DNA from: Streptomyces sp. MP131-18
GTDB taxonomy: Bacteria > Actinomycetota > Actinomycetes > Streptomycetales > Streptomycetaceae
Assembly (NCBI RefSeq): GCF_001984575.1
Contig: NZ_LZNS01000001.1
Span: 3,407,881-3,471,880, forward strand
DNA length: 64,000 nucleotides
Direction of reading: 5' to 3'
In this document: positions 8,240-17,483 of the stretch, in pieces
Numbering within the stretch: the first letter of the stretch is position 1
Layout: each line of letters begins with the position of its first letter
Notes under the pieces: model-generated
The model's database searches: none
Seen by the model: the letters and a program-made list of their open reading frames with translations, nothing else
What the model was told of the DNA's origin: nothing
Translations under genes and position numbers: made by a program

Positions 8240-9070
8240 ATGGCACGTGGACGTCACCGCTCCTCAGCACTGCACAAGGTGCTGATTCCGGCCGGACTCG
8301 GCACCCTGGCGCTCGCCTGCGCCGGCGGCGCCTGGCTGCTCGGGGACGGGGACGACGCGATAGCGCTGCGCGCCCTCGTCGCCGTCGCCGCGGCGACCAC
8401 GGTCGCCTGCGCCGTTCTGCTGCGGCGCTGGGACCTGGCGGCCGGACGGCAGGTCGCCCGCGAGCGGGCGGCCAAGGCCGGCCTCGCCTGGCAGATCGAG
8501 GAGCGGCAGGCCGAGCTGGAAGAGGCGCAGGAGCAGGTCACAGCGCTGGAGGAGAAGATCCAGGGCAAGCGCCTCGACCTCGGCCGGCTGCGTTCCGAGC
8601 ACGCCGACCTGCTGCGGCGCTACGCCACCGCGGAGAGCGAGCGTGCCAAGGCCCTGGAGGGCCGCAGGCAGTTGGCGCTCGAAGCGGCGCAGCCGGCGAA
8701 GGCGCTGCCCGCCCAGGCCACCGACCACCGCACCGCGGGCGGCGCCCCCACCCCGCTGACCTACCGGCAGGCGCACGAGGCGCTCGCCGCGCTGACGCGC
8801 AGCGCGGCGCGGCAGCGCGAGGCCAGGGAGGCCAGAGAAGAAGCCGGGGAGGCCGGCGAGGCCGCCGAGGCGCCGGAGAGCCGGGACGCCCACCAGGCGC
8901 CTGCGGCGGTGGCGCCGCCCCCGCCGCGGTCGGGGTCGGGGTTCGACTTTTTCGGCACCGGCGCTCCCCACGGACGCCGGGACGCCCCGCGGCCCGAGCA
9001 GGCGGGGCAGACCGGACAGGCCGGGGAAGGCAGCAGGGAGACCAGCGGCAGGGGCCGGTCGGGGCGCTAG
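8240..9070 (+). CDS. Membrane-anchored coiled-coil protein of unknown function
   Basis: 276 residues. Two N-terminal membrane segments (about 14-34, [21 protein letters not shown] split around residue 30; and 44-61, [17 protein letters not shown]) are followed by a long helix rich in E, Q, R and K (about 68-150) that should form a coiled coil ([20 protein letters not shown]), then a disordered Ala/Pro/Gly-rich tail. The stop overlaps the convergent folE stop by 4 bp. It looks like a conserved streptomycete protein kept near the folate/ftsH block. No catalytic motif is visible. Confidence 0.7.
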   Translation: MARGRHRSSALHKVLIPAGLGTLALACAGGAWLLGDGDDAIALRALVAVAAATTVACAVLLRRWDLAAGRQVARERAAKAGLAWQIEERQAELEEAQEQVTALEEKIQGKRLDLGRLRSEHADLLRRYATAESERAKALEGRRQLALEAAQPAKALPAQATDHRTAGGAPTPLTYRQAHEALAALTRSAARQREAREAREEAGEAGEAAEAPESRDAHQAPAAVAPPPPRSGSGFDFFGTGAPHGRRDAPRPEQAGQTGQAGEGSRETSGRGRSGR

Positions 9071-9687
9071 CGGGCGAGGATCAGACTCATCGCCTCGGCC
9101 CGGGTCGCCGCGTCCCGCAGCTGGCCCCGCACCGCCGAGGTGGTGGTCTTGGCCCCGGGCTTGCGCACCCCGCGCATGGTCATGCACATGTGCTCGCACT
9201 CCACCACGACGATCACCCCGCGCGGCTCCAGAATCCGCATCAGCGAGTCGGCGATCTGCGTGGTGAGCCGCTCCTGCACCTGGGGGCGCCTGGCGAACAC
9301 GTCGACCAGCCTGGCCAGCTTCGACAGGCCGGTGATCTTGCCGCTGCTCGACGGGATGTATCCGACGTGGGCCTGGCCGACGAACGGCACCAGGTGGTGC
9401 TCGCAGGACGACAGCACCTCGATGTCCTTCACCAGCACCATCTCGTCGTGGCCCAGGTCGAAGGTCGTGGTCAGCACGTCCTCCGGCCGCTGCCACAGGC
9501 CGGCGAAGATCTCCCGGTAGGCGCGCGCCACCCGGGCCGGCGTGTCCCGCAGGCCGTCGCGGTCCGGGTCCTCGCCCACCGCGATGAGCAGCTCGCGTAT
9601 CGCGTCCTCGGCTCGTTTCTCGTCGAACTCACCGATCGGGCCCTGCCTGAGCCCCTCCTCGCCCGCCGGCGTCACCGCGTCGGTCAT
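9067..9687 (-). CDS. folE: GTP cyclohydrolase I
   Basis: Converts GTP to 7,8-dihydroneopterin triphosphate, the first committed step of folate synthesis. 206 residues. Zinc and active-site motifs: [49 protein letters not shown] and [19 protein letters not shown]. It lies downstream of ftsH in the same direction but is separated from it by a strong hairpin, so a separate promoter is likely. An ATG start with GAGGAGC 5-10 nt upstream fits the family N-terminus. Confidence 0.96.
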   Translation of the reverse strand: MTDAVTPAGEEGLRQGPIGEFDEKRAEDAIRELLIAVGEDPDRDGLRDTPARVARAYREIFAGLWQRPEDVLTTTFDLGHDEMVLVKDIEVLSSCEHHLVPFVGQAHVGYIPSSSGKITGLSKLARLVDVFARRPQVQERLTTQIADSLMRILEPRGVIVVVECEHMCMTMRGVRKPGAKTTTSAVRGQLRDAATRAEAMSLILAR

Positions 9688-9736
9688 GTGCTCCTCGTTC
9701 TCTCGTGCGGACCGGCACGCCCTGACAGAGACACGG

Positions 9737-9770
9737 CCGCGCCCCTCACCCTAGAACGTGAGGGGCGCGG
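9737..9770 (-). terminator. Hairpin terminator between ftsH and folE
   Basis: A perfect 13-bp stem (CCGCGCCCCTCAC paired with GTGAGGGGCGCGG) with an 8-nt loop, 13 nt after the ftsH stop. There is no T-tract, as is usual in Streptomyces. It should end ftsH transcription before folE. Confidence 0.75.
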
Positions 9771-9782
9771 GAGGCATTCCGG

Positions 9783-11822
9783 TCACTCGTCGCCGCGGGA
9801 CTCCTCCACGGACTCCAGTGGCGCGGTGCCCTTCTCCAGGCTGCCGTTCGCCAGGTTGATCCCCTTGGTGGGGAACGTCACCGGCGGCCGGGTGGAGGGC
9901 GTGCGGCGTGCCGAGCCCGTCCAGGCCGGGCGCGGCGGACGCTTGATCACCGGCTGGAAGACCTCGGCCAGCTCCTCCTTGTTCAGCGTCTCCTTCTCCA
10001 GGAGGGAGAGCACCAGGTTGTCGAGGACGTCGCGGTTCTCCACCAGGATTTCCCAGGCTTCGTTGTGCGCGGCCTCGATGAGCTTCTTGACCTCCTCGTC
10101 CACCAGGCCGGCGACCTCCTCTGAGTAGTCGCGCTGGTGGCCCATCTCCTTGCCGAGGAACGGCTCGGAGTTGTCGGTGCCGAACTTGATGGCGCCAAGA
10201 CGCTCGGTCATGCCGTACTGCGTGACCATGGCCCGCGCGGTCGTCGTCGCCTTGTCGATATCGTCGCCCGCGCCCGTGGTCGGATCGTGGAAGACCAGCT
10301 CCTCGGCCGCGCGCCCGCCCATCATGTACGCCAGGCGGTCGAGCATCTCGTTGCGCGTGGTGGAGTACTTGTCCTCCTCCGGCAGCACCATGGTGTAGCC
10401 CAGGGCCCGGCCCCGGGAGAGGATCGTCACCTTGTGCACCGGATCGCTGTTCGGCGAGGCCGCCGCCACCAGGGCGTGTCCGCCCTCGTGGTACGCGGTG
10501 ATCATCTTCTCCTTCTGGCTCATGATCCGCGTCCGCTTCTGCGGACCCGCAACGACCCGGTCGATCGCCTCGTCGAGGAACCCGTTGTCGATGAGCTTCG
10601 CGTTGCCACGGGCAGCCAGGAGCGCCGCCTCGTTCAGCACGTTGTTCAGATCGGCACCGGTGAAGCCGGGAGTGCGCCGGGCGACCGCCGACAGGTCCAC
10701 ATCGGGCGCGACGGGCTTGCCGCGCTGGTGCACCTTCAGGATCTCGAGACGGCCCTGCATGTCCGGCCGGTCGACCGCGATCTGCCGGTCGAAGCGGCCC
10801 GGGCGCAGCAGCGCGGGGTCGAGGATGTCCGGCCGGTTGGTCGCGGCGATCAGGATGACGCCGCCCTTGACGTCGAAGCCGTCCATCTCGACGAGCAGCT
10901 GGTTGAGCGTCTGCTCCCGCTCGTCGTGCCCGCCGCCCATGCCGGCACCGCGGTGACGGCCGACCGCGTCGATCTCGTCGACGAAGACGATCGCCGGGGC
11001 ATTCGCCTTGGCCTGCTCGAAAAGGTCGCGGACGCGGGAGGCGCCCACGCCGACGAACATCTCGACGAAGTCGGAGCCGGAGATCGAATAGAAGGGAACG
11101 CCTGCCTCGCCCGCGACCGCGCGGGCCAGGAGCGTCTTGCCGGTGCCGGGCGGGCCGTAGAGCAGCACGCCCTTGGGAATCTTGGCGCCGACGGCCTGGA
11201 ACTTCGCGGGCTCCTGGAGGAACTCCTTGATCTCCTGAAGCTCCTCCACGGCCTCGTCCGAGCCGGCCACGTCGGTGAAGGTGGTCTTGGGGGTGTCCTT
11301 GGTGATCAGCTTCGCCTTCGACTTGCCGAAGTTCATCACCCGAGACCCGCCGCCCTGCATCTGATTCATCAGGAACAGGAAGACGATGATGATGAGCAGG
11401 AACGGCAGGATCGACAGCAGCATGCCGACGAACGGGTTCTGCGACTTGGGAGAGACGGTGTACCCGTCGGTGATCTGGTCGTCCTGGAACTTCGACTGGA
11501 GCATCTGGGCGATGTCCCAGCCCTGCTCGTCGATGTAGTTGGCCTGGACCTTATTGCTGTCCTCGATCTCCTGCCCGTTCTTGAGCTCGACCCTGATGGT
11601 CTGCTCATCGCCGGTGGTGAGCTCGGCGGACCTGACCTGGTTCTGGCTGATCGCCTGGACGACCTCGCCGGTGTCCACCTTCTTGTAGCCCTCGGACGAG
11701 CTGAACACCTGCATCAGCAGAATCACGGCAAGGACGGCCAGCACGATCCACATAACTGGCCCACGGAAATAGCGCTTCACGTCTATCCATACGGGGCGGC
11801 GCGGCCCCGTCCCTCCTGCCAC
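9783..11822 (-). CDS. ftsH: ATP-dependent zinc metalloprotease FtsH
   Basis: Membrane-bound AAA+ protease that degrades misfolded membrane proteins and short-lived regulators. 679 residues from the GTG at 11822; a GTG at 11780 would give a start closer to the common [13 protein letters not shown]-terminus, so the first 14 residues are uncertain. Membrane helices lie at about 22-40 and 131-152 with an extracytoplasmic loop between. AAA motifs: Walker A GPPGTGKT (223-230), Walker B VDEIDAVG (281-288) and SRH around 325-345. The protease motif HEGGH is at 445-449. It follows hpt and tilS in the usual actinobacterial order. Confidence 0.95.
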   Translation of the reverse strand: MAGGTGPRRPVWIDVKRYFRGPVMWIVLAVLAVILLMQVFSSSEGYKKVDTGEVVQAISQNQVRSAELTTGDEQTIRVELKNGQEIEDSNKVQANYIDEQGWDIAQMLQSKFQDDQITDGYTVSPKSQNPFVGMLLSILPFLLIIIVFLFLMNQMQGGGSRVMNFGKSKAKLITKDTPKTTFTDVAGSDEAVEELQEIKEFLQEPAKFQAVGAKIPKGVLLYGPPGTGKTLLARAVAGEAGVPFYSISGSDFVEMFVGVGASRVRDLFEQAKANAPAIVFVDEIDAVGRHRGAGMGGGHDEREQTLNQLLVEMDGFDVKGGVILIAATNRPDILDPALLRPGRFDRQIAVDRPDMQGRLEILKVHQRGKPVAPDVDLSAVARRTPGFTGADLNNVLNEAALLAARGNAKLIDNGFLDEAIDRVVAGPQKRTRIMSQKEKMITAYHEGGHALVAAASPNSDPVHKVTILSRGRALGYTMVLPEEDKYSTTRNEMLDRLAYMMGGRAAEELVFHDPTTGAGDDIDKATTTARAMVTQYGMTERLGAIKFGTDNSEPFLGKEMGHQRDYSEEVAGLVDEEVKKLIEAAHNEAWEILVENRDVLDNLVLSLLEKETLNKEELAEVFQPVIKRPPRPAWTGSARRTPSTRPPVTFPTKGINLANGSLEKGTAPLESVEESRGDE

Positions 11823-11927
11823 GTAGAGGCACAGCCCCCGGATGGGATCTGCTGTGCGCGCGGTGTCGGCCGTAGTGCGCCCGGCCTTGTTTCAGCTGAC
11901 CTACCGCGACGGTACCCCAGCACTGCC

Positions 11928-11944
11928 GCCCAGCGCTGCTGGGC
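11928..11944 (-). terminator. Possible hairpin in the hpt-ftsH gap
   Basis: GCCCAGC and GCTGGGC form a 7-bp stem with a 3-nt loop, in the 178-bp gap after hpt and before ftsH. It could end hpt transcription or be part of the ftsH leader. Apart from this I see no clear promoter in the gap. Confidence 0.3.
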
Positions 11945-12000
11945 GTGGGCAGCCATCGCTCTGCCCAACTCAACGGTAGGGCATCGCACGGTGTTCCCGG

Positions 12001-12555
12001 CTATCCGTTGTAGACGTGCGGGGCGAGGGTGCCGACAAAGGGAAGATTGCGGTACTTCTCGGCATAGTCGAGGCCGTACCCCACCACGAACTCACTCGGA
12101 ATGTCGAAGCCGACCCACTCGACGTCGATATCGACCTTCGCCGCGTCCGGTTTGCGGAGCAGCGTGCAGATCCGCAGCGACGCGGGCTCGCGGGAGCCCA
12201 GGTTCGAGAGGAGCCACGAGAGCGTGAGCCCCGAGTCGATGATGTCCTCGACGATCAGCACGTGCCTGCCCTGGATGTCGGTGTCCAGGTCCTTCAGAAT
12301 GCGCACCACACCGGAGGACTGCGTGCCCGCCCCGTAGGAGGACACGGCCATCCAGTCCATCGTCACCCGGGACGACAGGGTGCGCGCGAGGTCGGCCATG
12401 ACCATCACCGCCCCCTTCAGGACCCCCACCAGCAGGAGCTCCTTGCCCGCGTACTCCGCGTCGATCTTCGCGGCCAGCTCCACGAGCTTGGCGTCGATCT
12501 CTTCCTTGGTGATGAGCACCGACTCCAGGTCGGCCCCCAGGTCCGTCTCGTGCAC
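12001..12555 (-). CDS. hpt: Hypoxanthine phosphoribosyltransferase
   Basis: Purine salvage: hypoxanthine (and guanine) plus PRPP gives IMP/GMP. 184 residues from the GTG at 12555 ([20 protein letters not shown]). The PRTase PRPP loop is [14 protein letters not shown], and the purine-binding C-terminal region is [29 protein letters not shown]. The segment [11 protein letters not shown] is the flexible loop. It lies 23 bp after tilS in the tilS-hpt-ftsH order conserved across actinobacteria and firmicutes, so it is probably transcribed with tilS. Confidence 0.95.
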   Translation of the reverse strand: MHETDLGADLESVLITKEEIDAKLVELAAKIDAEYAGKELLLVGVLKGAVMVMADLARTLSSRVTMDWMAVSSYGAGTQSSGVVRILKDLDTDIQGRHVLIVEDIIDSGLTLSWLLSNLGSREPASLRICTLLRKPDAAKVDIDVEWVGFDIPSEFVVGYGLDYAEKYRNLPFVGTLAPHVYNG

Positions 12556-12578
12556 CCGATGCCACTGCTCTCTACTGG

Positions 12579-13604
12579 CTACTGGTTCGCCTGCTGGAGG
12601 ACCAGTCTGCCACCCTGCCGTTTGGCCTCGACGCGGCCCGGCAGATTCAGCGGGCTCTGCCCGCGCCAGGCGGTGATGAGGCGGTCGGTCTCCTCGATGT
12701 GGCGGGCGAACAGCGAGCCGGCCGGGGCGCCGGCGGCGATGGCGGCCCGGCGCAGCACGCGGCGCCTGACTGCCGGGGGCAGATCGTGCAGCGCGGCGAT
12801 CTCCAGCGTCCCGTCGGGGCGCGTCGCGGCCCGCTGGGCCTCCAGGGCCCAGGCGTCGAGCGCGTCCGCGTCGTCGCGCGAGAGCTGCGCGGTGCGGGCC
12901 AGCGCCTCCACGACACCGCGCCCGAGCGCCTTCTCCAGCACCGGCAGCGCCTCGTGGCGCACGCGGGAACGGGTGAAGGAGGGGTCGGCGTTGTGCGGGT
13001 CGTCCCAGACCGGAAGGGCCTGGACGAGGCAGGCCTTGCGGGTGGTCTGGCGGTCGACCGCGAGGAACGGGCGGCGGTAGCGGGTGGCCGCGCCGCACGA
13101 GCCCGACAGGCCGCCGGAGACGGCCGCCATGCCGGAGAGTGAACGCGTGCCCGAGCCGCGGGCGAGTCCGAGCAGGACGGTTTCCGCCTGGTCGTCGCGG
13201 GTATGGCCGAGGAGCACGGCACCAGCGCGGTGCCGCTCGGCGGCGGCGTCGAGGGCCGCGTACCTGGCGGAGCGGGCGGCGGCCTCGGGGCCGCCGGCGC
13301 GGCCGACCGAGACGGCGACGGTTTCGACGGGGGCGAGGCCGAGTGCGGTCAGCCGTTCGGCCACCTCGCGGGCGCGGACGTCGGAGCCGACCTGGAGGCC
13401 GTGGTCGACGGTGATGCCGCCGGCCCTGACACCGAGCCGGGGCGCCTCGAAGGCGAGGGCGGAGGCGAGCGCCATGGAGTCCGCGCCGCCGGAGCAGGCC
13501 ACGAGGACGAGCGGGGCTTCTCCGGCACGGGCATCGTCGAGGACTTCGTGCAGGACGCGGCGGACCGCCAGGCGTATCGCAGCGACCGCGGGGTGGGGAC
13601 CCAT
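12579..13604 (-). CDS. tilS: tRNA(Ile)-lysidine synthase
   Basis: Attaches lysine to C34 of the CAU-anticodon isoleucine tRNA so that it reads AUA. 341 residues. The PP-loop ATPase motif is [13 protein letters not shown] near residue 36. Further conserved stretches: [28 protein letters not shown], and RRPFLAV before the basic helical region. The C-terminal substrate-binding part ends [15 protein letters not shown]. It starts at an ATG and lies directly upstream of hpt. Confidence 0.93.
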   Translation of the reverse strand: MGPHPAVAAIRLAVRRVLHEVLDDARAGEAPLVLVACSGGADSMALASALAFEAPRLGVRAGGITVDHGLQVGSDVRAREVAERLTALGLAPVETVAVSVGRAGGPEAAARSARYAALDAAAERHRAGAVLLGHTRDDQAETVLLGLARGSGTRSLSGMAAVSGGLSGSCGAATRYRRPFLAVDRQTTRKACLVQALPVWDDPHNADPSFTRSRVRHEALPVLEKALGRGVVEALARTAQLSRDDADALDAWALEAQRAATRPDGTLEIAALHDLPPAVRRRVLRRAAIAAGAPAGSLFARHIEETDRLITAWRGQSPLNLPGRVEAKRQGGRLVLQQANQ

Positions 13605-13756
13605 ATCCGAATCACTTCTTTCTGGGAGCTCAGGCTCGGAAGCGCTGTCACGCTGGGTACGTAAATGGTGACAGAGGAGGTCTGTTACCCGAGCATCGCA
13701 CGCCAGGCATGGCGCGACGGTCCCTCATACGAGTGATTCTGAACGAATCCTGCAAC

Positions 13757-14911
13757 CTACGCCGCGGTCGGCTTCACCCGGGCGACCCACTGCTCGGGGC
13801 GGGAGATCTCCTCCTTGCTCGGCAGCGTGTTCGGTGAGGTCCACACCTTGTTGAAACCCGTCATCCCGGCCTGCTCCACGACCTGGCGCACGAAGCGCTC
13901 GCCGTCGCGGTACTGCCGCAGCTTGGCGTCCATGCCCAGCAGCCTGCGCAGCGCCCGGTCCAGGCGGCCCGCGCCGGTCTGCCGGCGCCGCGTGAACTTC
14001 TCCCTGATCTCCGCGACCGAGGGGACCACCGCGGGCCCCACCCCGTCCATCACGAAGTCCGCGTGCCCCTCCAGCAGCGACATCACCGCCGTCAGCCGGT
14101 CGAGGATCTCCCGCTGCCGCGGCGTCTGCACCAGATCGACGATGCCGAGCCCGCCGTCGCCCTCCCCCGCCGGCCCGGCCGCCTCCTCCTGGCCTTCCTG
14201 GCCGCGGCCCGTCATGGACTGCGCCGCCTGCCGGAAGCGCTCCAGCAGCGTCGCCGGGTCCACGTCCGCCTCGCCGAGGAACGCCTGGATCTCGCTCTCC
14301 AGGTGGTCGCGCAGCCACGGCACGGCCGTGAACTGCGTCCGGTGCGTCTCCTCGTGCAGAGCCACCCACAGCCGGAAGTCGTGCGGATGCACGTCCAGCT
14401 CCCGCTCCACGTGCACGATATTGGGCGCGACGAGCAGCAGCCGCCCGGCGCCCGCGACGCCGGGCCCGCCACCGGCCGGCAGCGACGGGCTGGCCGGGGC
14501 GAACGTCTCGTACTGGCCGAGGACCCGCGAGGACAGGAACGACAGCAGCATCCCCACCTCGACGCCCGTCACCTTGCTGCCGACCATCGTCAGCGCGGCC
14601 CCGCCCGGCAGGCCCGACCGGCGCTCGCGCATGCGCGCCATCAGCGGCTGGAGGACGGCGCGGAAGCCCGCCACGTTCGCCCGCACCCAGCCGAGCCGGT
14701 CCACGACCAGCACCGGGGTGTCCACGGCGCCTGAGCCGAGACCGGTGAACTCGCGGACGTGCGCCTCCGAGGCACTCGCGTGGCCCCGCAGCTCCGCGAC
14801 GATCGCGCGCGCCTCGTCGCGGCTCACCTCCGGGCCGGGACGGGTGATCCGTGTCGCGGTGGACACCGCGAGATTCCAGTCGACCAGGTCCGTTCCACCG
14901 AGACTCGTCAT
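13757..14911 (-). CDS. Zinc-dependent metalloprotease-like protein (DUF2342, 'F420 biosynthesis-associated')
   Basis: 384 residues, soluble. The zincin helix is ALHEETHRTQF, with HEETH at 186-190. Other typical stretches: LLLVAPNIVHVERELDVHPHDFRLW (parts NIVHVEREL, VHPHDFRLW), and the helical region after residue 195. A Gly/Glu-rich insertion lies around 235-255. The family was labelled as F420-associated from genome context but has no demonstrated substrate. The neighbours tilS and dacB are the usual ones in Streptomyces. Proteolysis is plausible from HExxH but unproven. Confidence 0.85.
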   Translation of the reverse strand: MTSLGGTDLVDWNLAVSTATRITRPGPEVSRDEARAIVAELRGHASASEAHVREFTGLGSGAVDTPVLVVDRLGWVRANVAGFRAVLQPLMARMRERRSGLPGGAALTMVGSKVTGVEVGMLLSFLSSRVLGQYETFAPASPSLPAGGGPGVAGAGRLLLVAPNIVHVERELDVHPHDFRLWVALHEETHRTQFTAVPWLRDHLESEIQAFLGEADVDPATLLERFRQAAQSMTGRGQEGQEEAAGPAGEGDGGLGIVDLVQTPRQREILDRLTAVMSLLEGHADFVMDGVGPAVVPSVAEIREKFTRRRQTGAGRLDRALRRLLGMDAKLRQYRDGERFVRQVVEQAGMTGFNKVWTSPNTLPSKEEISRPEQWVARVKPTAA

Positions 14912-14973
14912 GCTGTCAACGGTACGGTGCCCGCCGCGAAAGCGGATAGGGCACCGGAGCAGGCGGCGCCGCG

Positions 14974-16392
14974 CTACCGGCAGGCGCAGGTCGCGAGCGC
15001 CGCCGCGGCGGTGTCCAGGGCATCCTGCGCCCCGTCGGCACTGGTCGTGTCCGAGGCCAGGAACGCGAACGCCAGCACCCGGCCGTCCGGGGTCGCCGCC
15101 GTGCCGGCCAGGGTGTTCACGCCGGTGAGCGTGCCCGTCTTGGCGCGGACCAGACCGGCACCCGCGCCGCCGGAGCCGTCGTAGCGGCCGGTCAGGGTCC
15201 CGGTGAACCCCGCGACCGGCAGGCCGGTCAGCGCGGAGCGCAGCTCGGGCCGCTCCGGGTCGGCGGCCAGGGCCAGCACGCGGGTCAGCAGCGCGGCGGT
15301 GAGCCGGCCGTCGCGGTCGAGGCCGCTCGCGTCGGCGATCCGCACGTTGCCGAGCGGCAGGCCCAGCTTCTCCAGCCGCGCGGTGAGCGCCCGGTCGACG
15401 CCGCGGAAGTCGGCCGCCTCCCCACCCGCGATGGCCGTGGCACGCGCGATGGCTTCGGCCAGGTCGTTGTCGCTGTGCGTCAGCATCCGCTCGACCAGCG
15501 AGGACAGCGGCGCGGAACGGTGCACCGCCAGCGGCTCGGCGTCCTCGGGCGCGGTGTGCCTGCCGGGCGAACGGCCCTGGACGTCGACGCCGGCCTCGGC
15601 CAGCAGACCGGCGAAGGCCCTGGCCGCCTCGGCCGCCGGATCGGCCGTTCGCGGGGCGGGGCCGTGGGTGCTGCCATCGGTGCGGCCCGCGTTCAGCTGG
15701 AGGGGGGTGATGGTGGCGATGTTCGTGTTGCCTGCCCCGATCGGGTGATGCTGCTCGCGCGGGTAGCGGGAGATGTCATACGCCACGCGGGCGGCCCGGA
15801 CGTCCTGCGCCGCCAGGGCTTCGGCAGTGCGGGCGGCCAGCCCTTCGAGGTTGCCCGCGGTCAGCGTGGTGTCCCCGCCGCCGACCAGTACGACGCGCTC
15901 GTTCTCCGCGTCCCACACCACCTCGGTGGTCAGCCGGTGCTCGGGCCCCAGGGCGTCGAGGGCAGTGATCGCGGTCACCGACTTGGTCGTGGAGGCGGGC
16001 GCCCGCCCGGACCTGGCGTCCACCGCGTACAGGGCCTCGCCCGTGGCGACGTCGACGACCGCGCCCGTCGCGTGCCCGCCGAGCGCCGGGTCCTCCAGGA
16101 GCGGCGCGAGGGTGCGTTCGACCGCCGCGGCGGACAGCGGGCGGCCCGCGCCGCCGTCCAGCGGCGGCAGCACGGGCGCCGCAGCGGGTACAGTGCCTGC
16201 AACACGCTCCGCATCTGCACGCTCACGTTCCGAGTCGGCGGCCTGGTCGCGTTCCGCTGTGCGCTGTCCGGCGTCCCACGGCCCGGCCAGGGCGACGGCC
16301 CCGGCGGAGATCGCGAGGCCCGCCGCGGCCGAGCCGATGGCCAATCGCCAGGCGGCACGGTGCTTTTGAAGCGCTTCCGCTGCCCTGCGCAC
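14974..16392 (-). CDS. dacB: D-alanyl-D-alanine carboxypeptidase/endopeptidase (PBP4 family)
   Basis: Class C penicillin-binding protein that trims or cleaves peptidoglycan cross-links outside the membrane. 472 residues with an N-terminal membrane anchor (about 16-37, LAIGSAAAGLAISAGAVAL). Catalytic motifs in order: SxxK as STTKS (S134, K137), SxN as SDN in THSDNDLAEA, and KTG in VRAKTGTLTG. The segment VNTLAGTAATPDGRVLAFAF is the usual end of the fold. The GTG start has only a distant GGGG, so it is uncertain by a few codons. Divergent from ppa. Confidence 0.92.
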   Translation of the reverse strand: MRRAAEALQKHRAAWRLAIGSAAAGLAISAGAVALAGPWDAGQRTAERDQAADSERERADAERVAGTVPAAAPVLPPLDGGAGRPLSAAAVERTLAPLLEDPALGGHATGAVVDVATGEALYAVDARSGRAPASTTKSVTAITALDALGPEHRLTTEVVWDAENERVVLVGGGDTTLTAGNLEGLAARTAEALAAQDVRAARVAYDISRYPREQHHPIGAGNTNIATITPLQLNAGRTDGSTHGPAPRTADPAAEAARAFAGLLAEAGVDVQGRSPGRHTAPEDAEPLAVHRSAPLSSLVERMLTHSDNDLAEAIARATAIAGGEAADFRGVDRALTARLEKLGLPLGNVRIADASGLDRDGRLTAALLTRVLALAADPERPELRSALTGLPVAGFTGTLTGRYDGSGGAGAGLVRAKTGTLTGVNTLAGTAATPDGRVLAFAFLASDTTSADGAQDALDTAAAALATCACR

Positions 16393-16483
16393 TGTACGGA
16401 CCAGCCCCTTTCGCGTGCGGACACCTGCGTGAGGGACACTTAACCACCTGTCGCATGCACAGATCGGCTAAGGAGTGTCCCCA

Positions 16484-16978
16484 GTGGAGTTCGACGTCAC
16501 CATCGAGATCCCGAAGGGTTCGCGGAACAAGTACGAGGTGGATCACAAGACGGGGCGGATCAGGCTGGACCGCCACCTCTTCACCTCGACTGTGTACCCG
16601 GCGGACTACGGGTTCGTGGAGGGCACGCTGGGCGAGGACGGAGATCCGCTGGATGCACTGGTGCTTCTGGACGAGCCCACGTTCCCCGGCTGCCTGATCC
16701 AGTGCCGCGCGATCGGCATGTTCCGCATGCGGGACGAGGCGGGCGGCGACGACAAGCTGCTGTGCGTCCCCGCCTCGGATCCCCGCATGGAGCACCTGCG
16801 GGACATCCACCACGTCAGCGAGTTCGACCGGCTGGAGATCCAGCACTTCTTCGAGGTCTACAAGGACCTGGAGCCTGGCAAGTCGGTCGAGGGCGCCAAC
16901 TGGGTCGGCCGCGCGGAGGCGGAGGCCGAGATCGAGGCGTCCTTCAAGCGGCTCGCGGACGCGGGCGAGAGCCACTGA
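16484..16978 (+). CDS. ppa: Inorganic pyrophosphatase (family I)
   Basis: Hydrolyses pyrophosphate to two phosphates, driving biosynthetic reactions; cytosolic hexamer. The GTG at 16484 is preferred because AGGAG sits 8 nt upstream and the protein then starts [18 protein letters not shown], as in other streptomycetes. Motifs: [17 protein letters not shown], the metal-binding [10 protein letters not shown] and KDLEPGKSV. 164 residues, standard length. An upstream GTG at 16475 lies inside the ribosome site and is unlikely to be used. Confidence 0.96.
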   Translation: MEFDVTIEIPKGSRNKYEVDHKTGRIRLDRHLFTSTVYPADYGFVEGTLGEDGDPLDALVLLDEPTFPGCLIQCRAIGMFRMRDEAGGDDKLLCVPASDPRMEHLRDIHHVSEFDRLEIQHFFEVYKDLEPGKSVEGANWVGRAEAEAEIEASFKRLADAGESH

Positions 16979-16983
16979 GACGA

Positions 16984-17010
16984 GCCGGTCGCCGCGCGAG
17001 CGGCACCGGC
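16984..17010 (+). terminator. Hairpin after ppa
   Basis: GCCGGT/ACCGGC outer stem plus GCCGC/GCGGC inner stem with a GCGA loop, 6 nt after the ppa stop and before the riboswitch. Probably separates the two transcription units. Confidence 0.5.
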
Positions 17011-17082
17011 GGGCGCGGGTGCGGTGTGCCGGGGCGCGCGAGGTGCGGGTGTGAGAGCCTGATCGGAGAGCTCGACCTGCTC

Positions 17083-17123
17083 CTGGACGAGGTGCGCCGT
17101 ACCCAGCCATGACAAGACGGCGC
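17083..17123 (+). promoter_or_regulatory. Guanidine-III riboswitch (ykkC-III)
   Basis: A 41-nt stretch matches the guanidine-III aptamer almost base for base. It contains GGACGAGGTGCGCCGTACCC, then the linker, then GACAAGACGGCGC. The P1 helix is CTGG (17083-17086) with CCAG (17103-17106). The pseudoknot helix is GCGCCGT (17094-17100) with ACGGCGC (17117-17123). Relative to the Thermobifida fusca aptamer I recall (CCGG/CCGG), P1 differs by a compensatory pair. The GGGGAG ribosome site begins at 17124, immediately after the pseudoknot, so control is probably translational: guanidinium binding should free the site. Confidence 0.9.
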
Positions 17124-17136
17124 GGGGAGTCTTGTG

Positions 17137-17451
17137 ATGGCTTGGATCGTTCTGGTGATCTCCGGGGTGCTGGAAGCCGTGTGGGCCACGGCCCTCGGCA
17201 AGTCCAACGGGTTCTCGCGGCCGCTGCCGACGGCCGTGTTCGGTGCCGGGCTGGTGCTGAGCATGGCCGGTCTCGCCTACGCGCTGCGGACCCTGCCGGT
17301 GGGCACCGGGTACGCCGTGTGGGTGGGCATCGGTGCCGTGCTCACGGCGGCCTGGGGCATGGCGTTCGAGGGCGAGGCCGTGAGCGTGGTGAAGGTCCTG
17401 CTGCTCGCGGGGATCGTCGGCTGCGTGATCGGGCTGAAGCTCGCCCACTGA
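17137..17451 (+). CDS. gdx: SMR-family guanidinium exporter (SugE/Gdx type)
   Basis: 104 residues, four membrane helices, working as a dual-topology dimer. It opens MAWIVLVISGVLEAVWATAL, with the conserved glutamate of helix 1 (GVLEAVW) that binds substrate and protons. The Gdx-type signature LPVGTGYAVWVGIGAV is present, unlike the EmrE subtype. The ATG at 17137 lies 7 nt after GGGGAG. The guanidine-III riboswitch directly upstream makes guanidinium/proton antiport the most likely function. Only one SMR gene is present, as expected for a homodimer. Confidence 0.92.
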   Translation: MAWIVLVISGVLEAVWATALGKSNGFSRPLPTAVFGAGLVLSMAGLAYALRTLPVGTGYAVWVGIGAVLTAAWGMAFEGEAVSVVKVLLLAGIVGCVIGLKLAH

Positions 17452-17483
17452 GCCGCCCGCTGAGCCGCGCGGCCCGGGTACCG

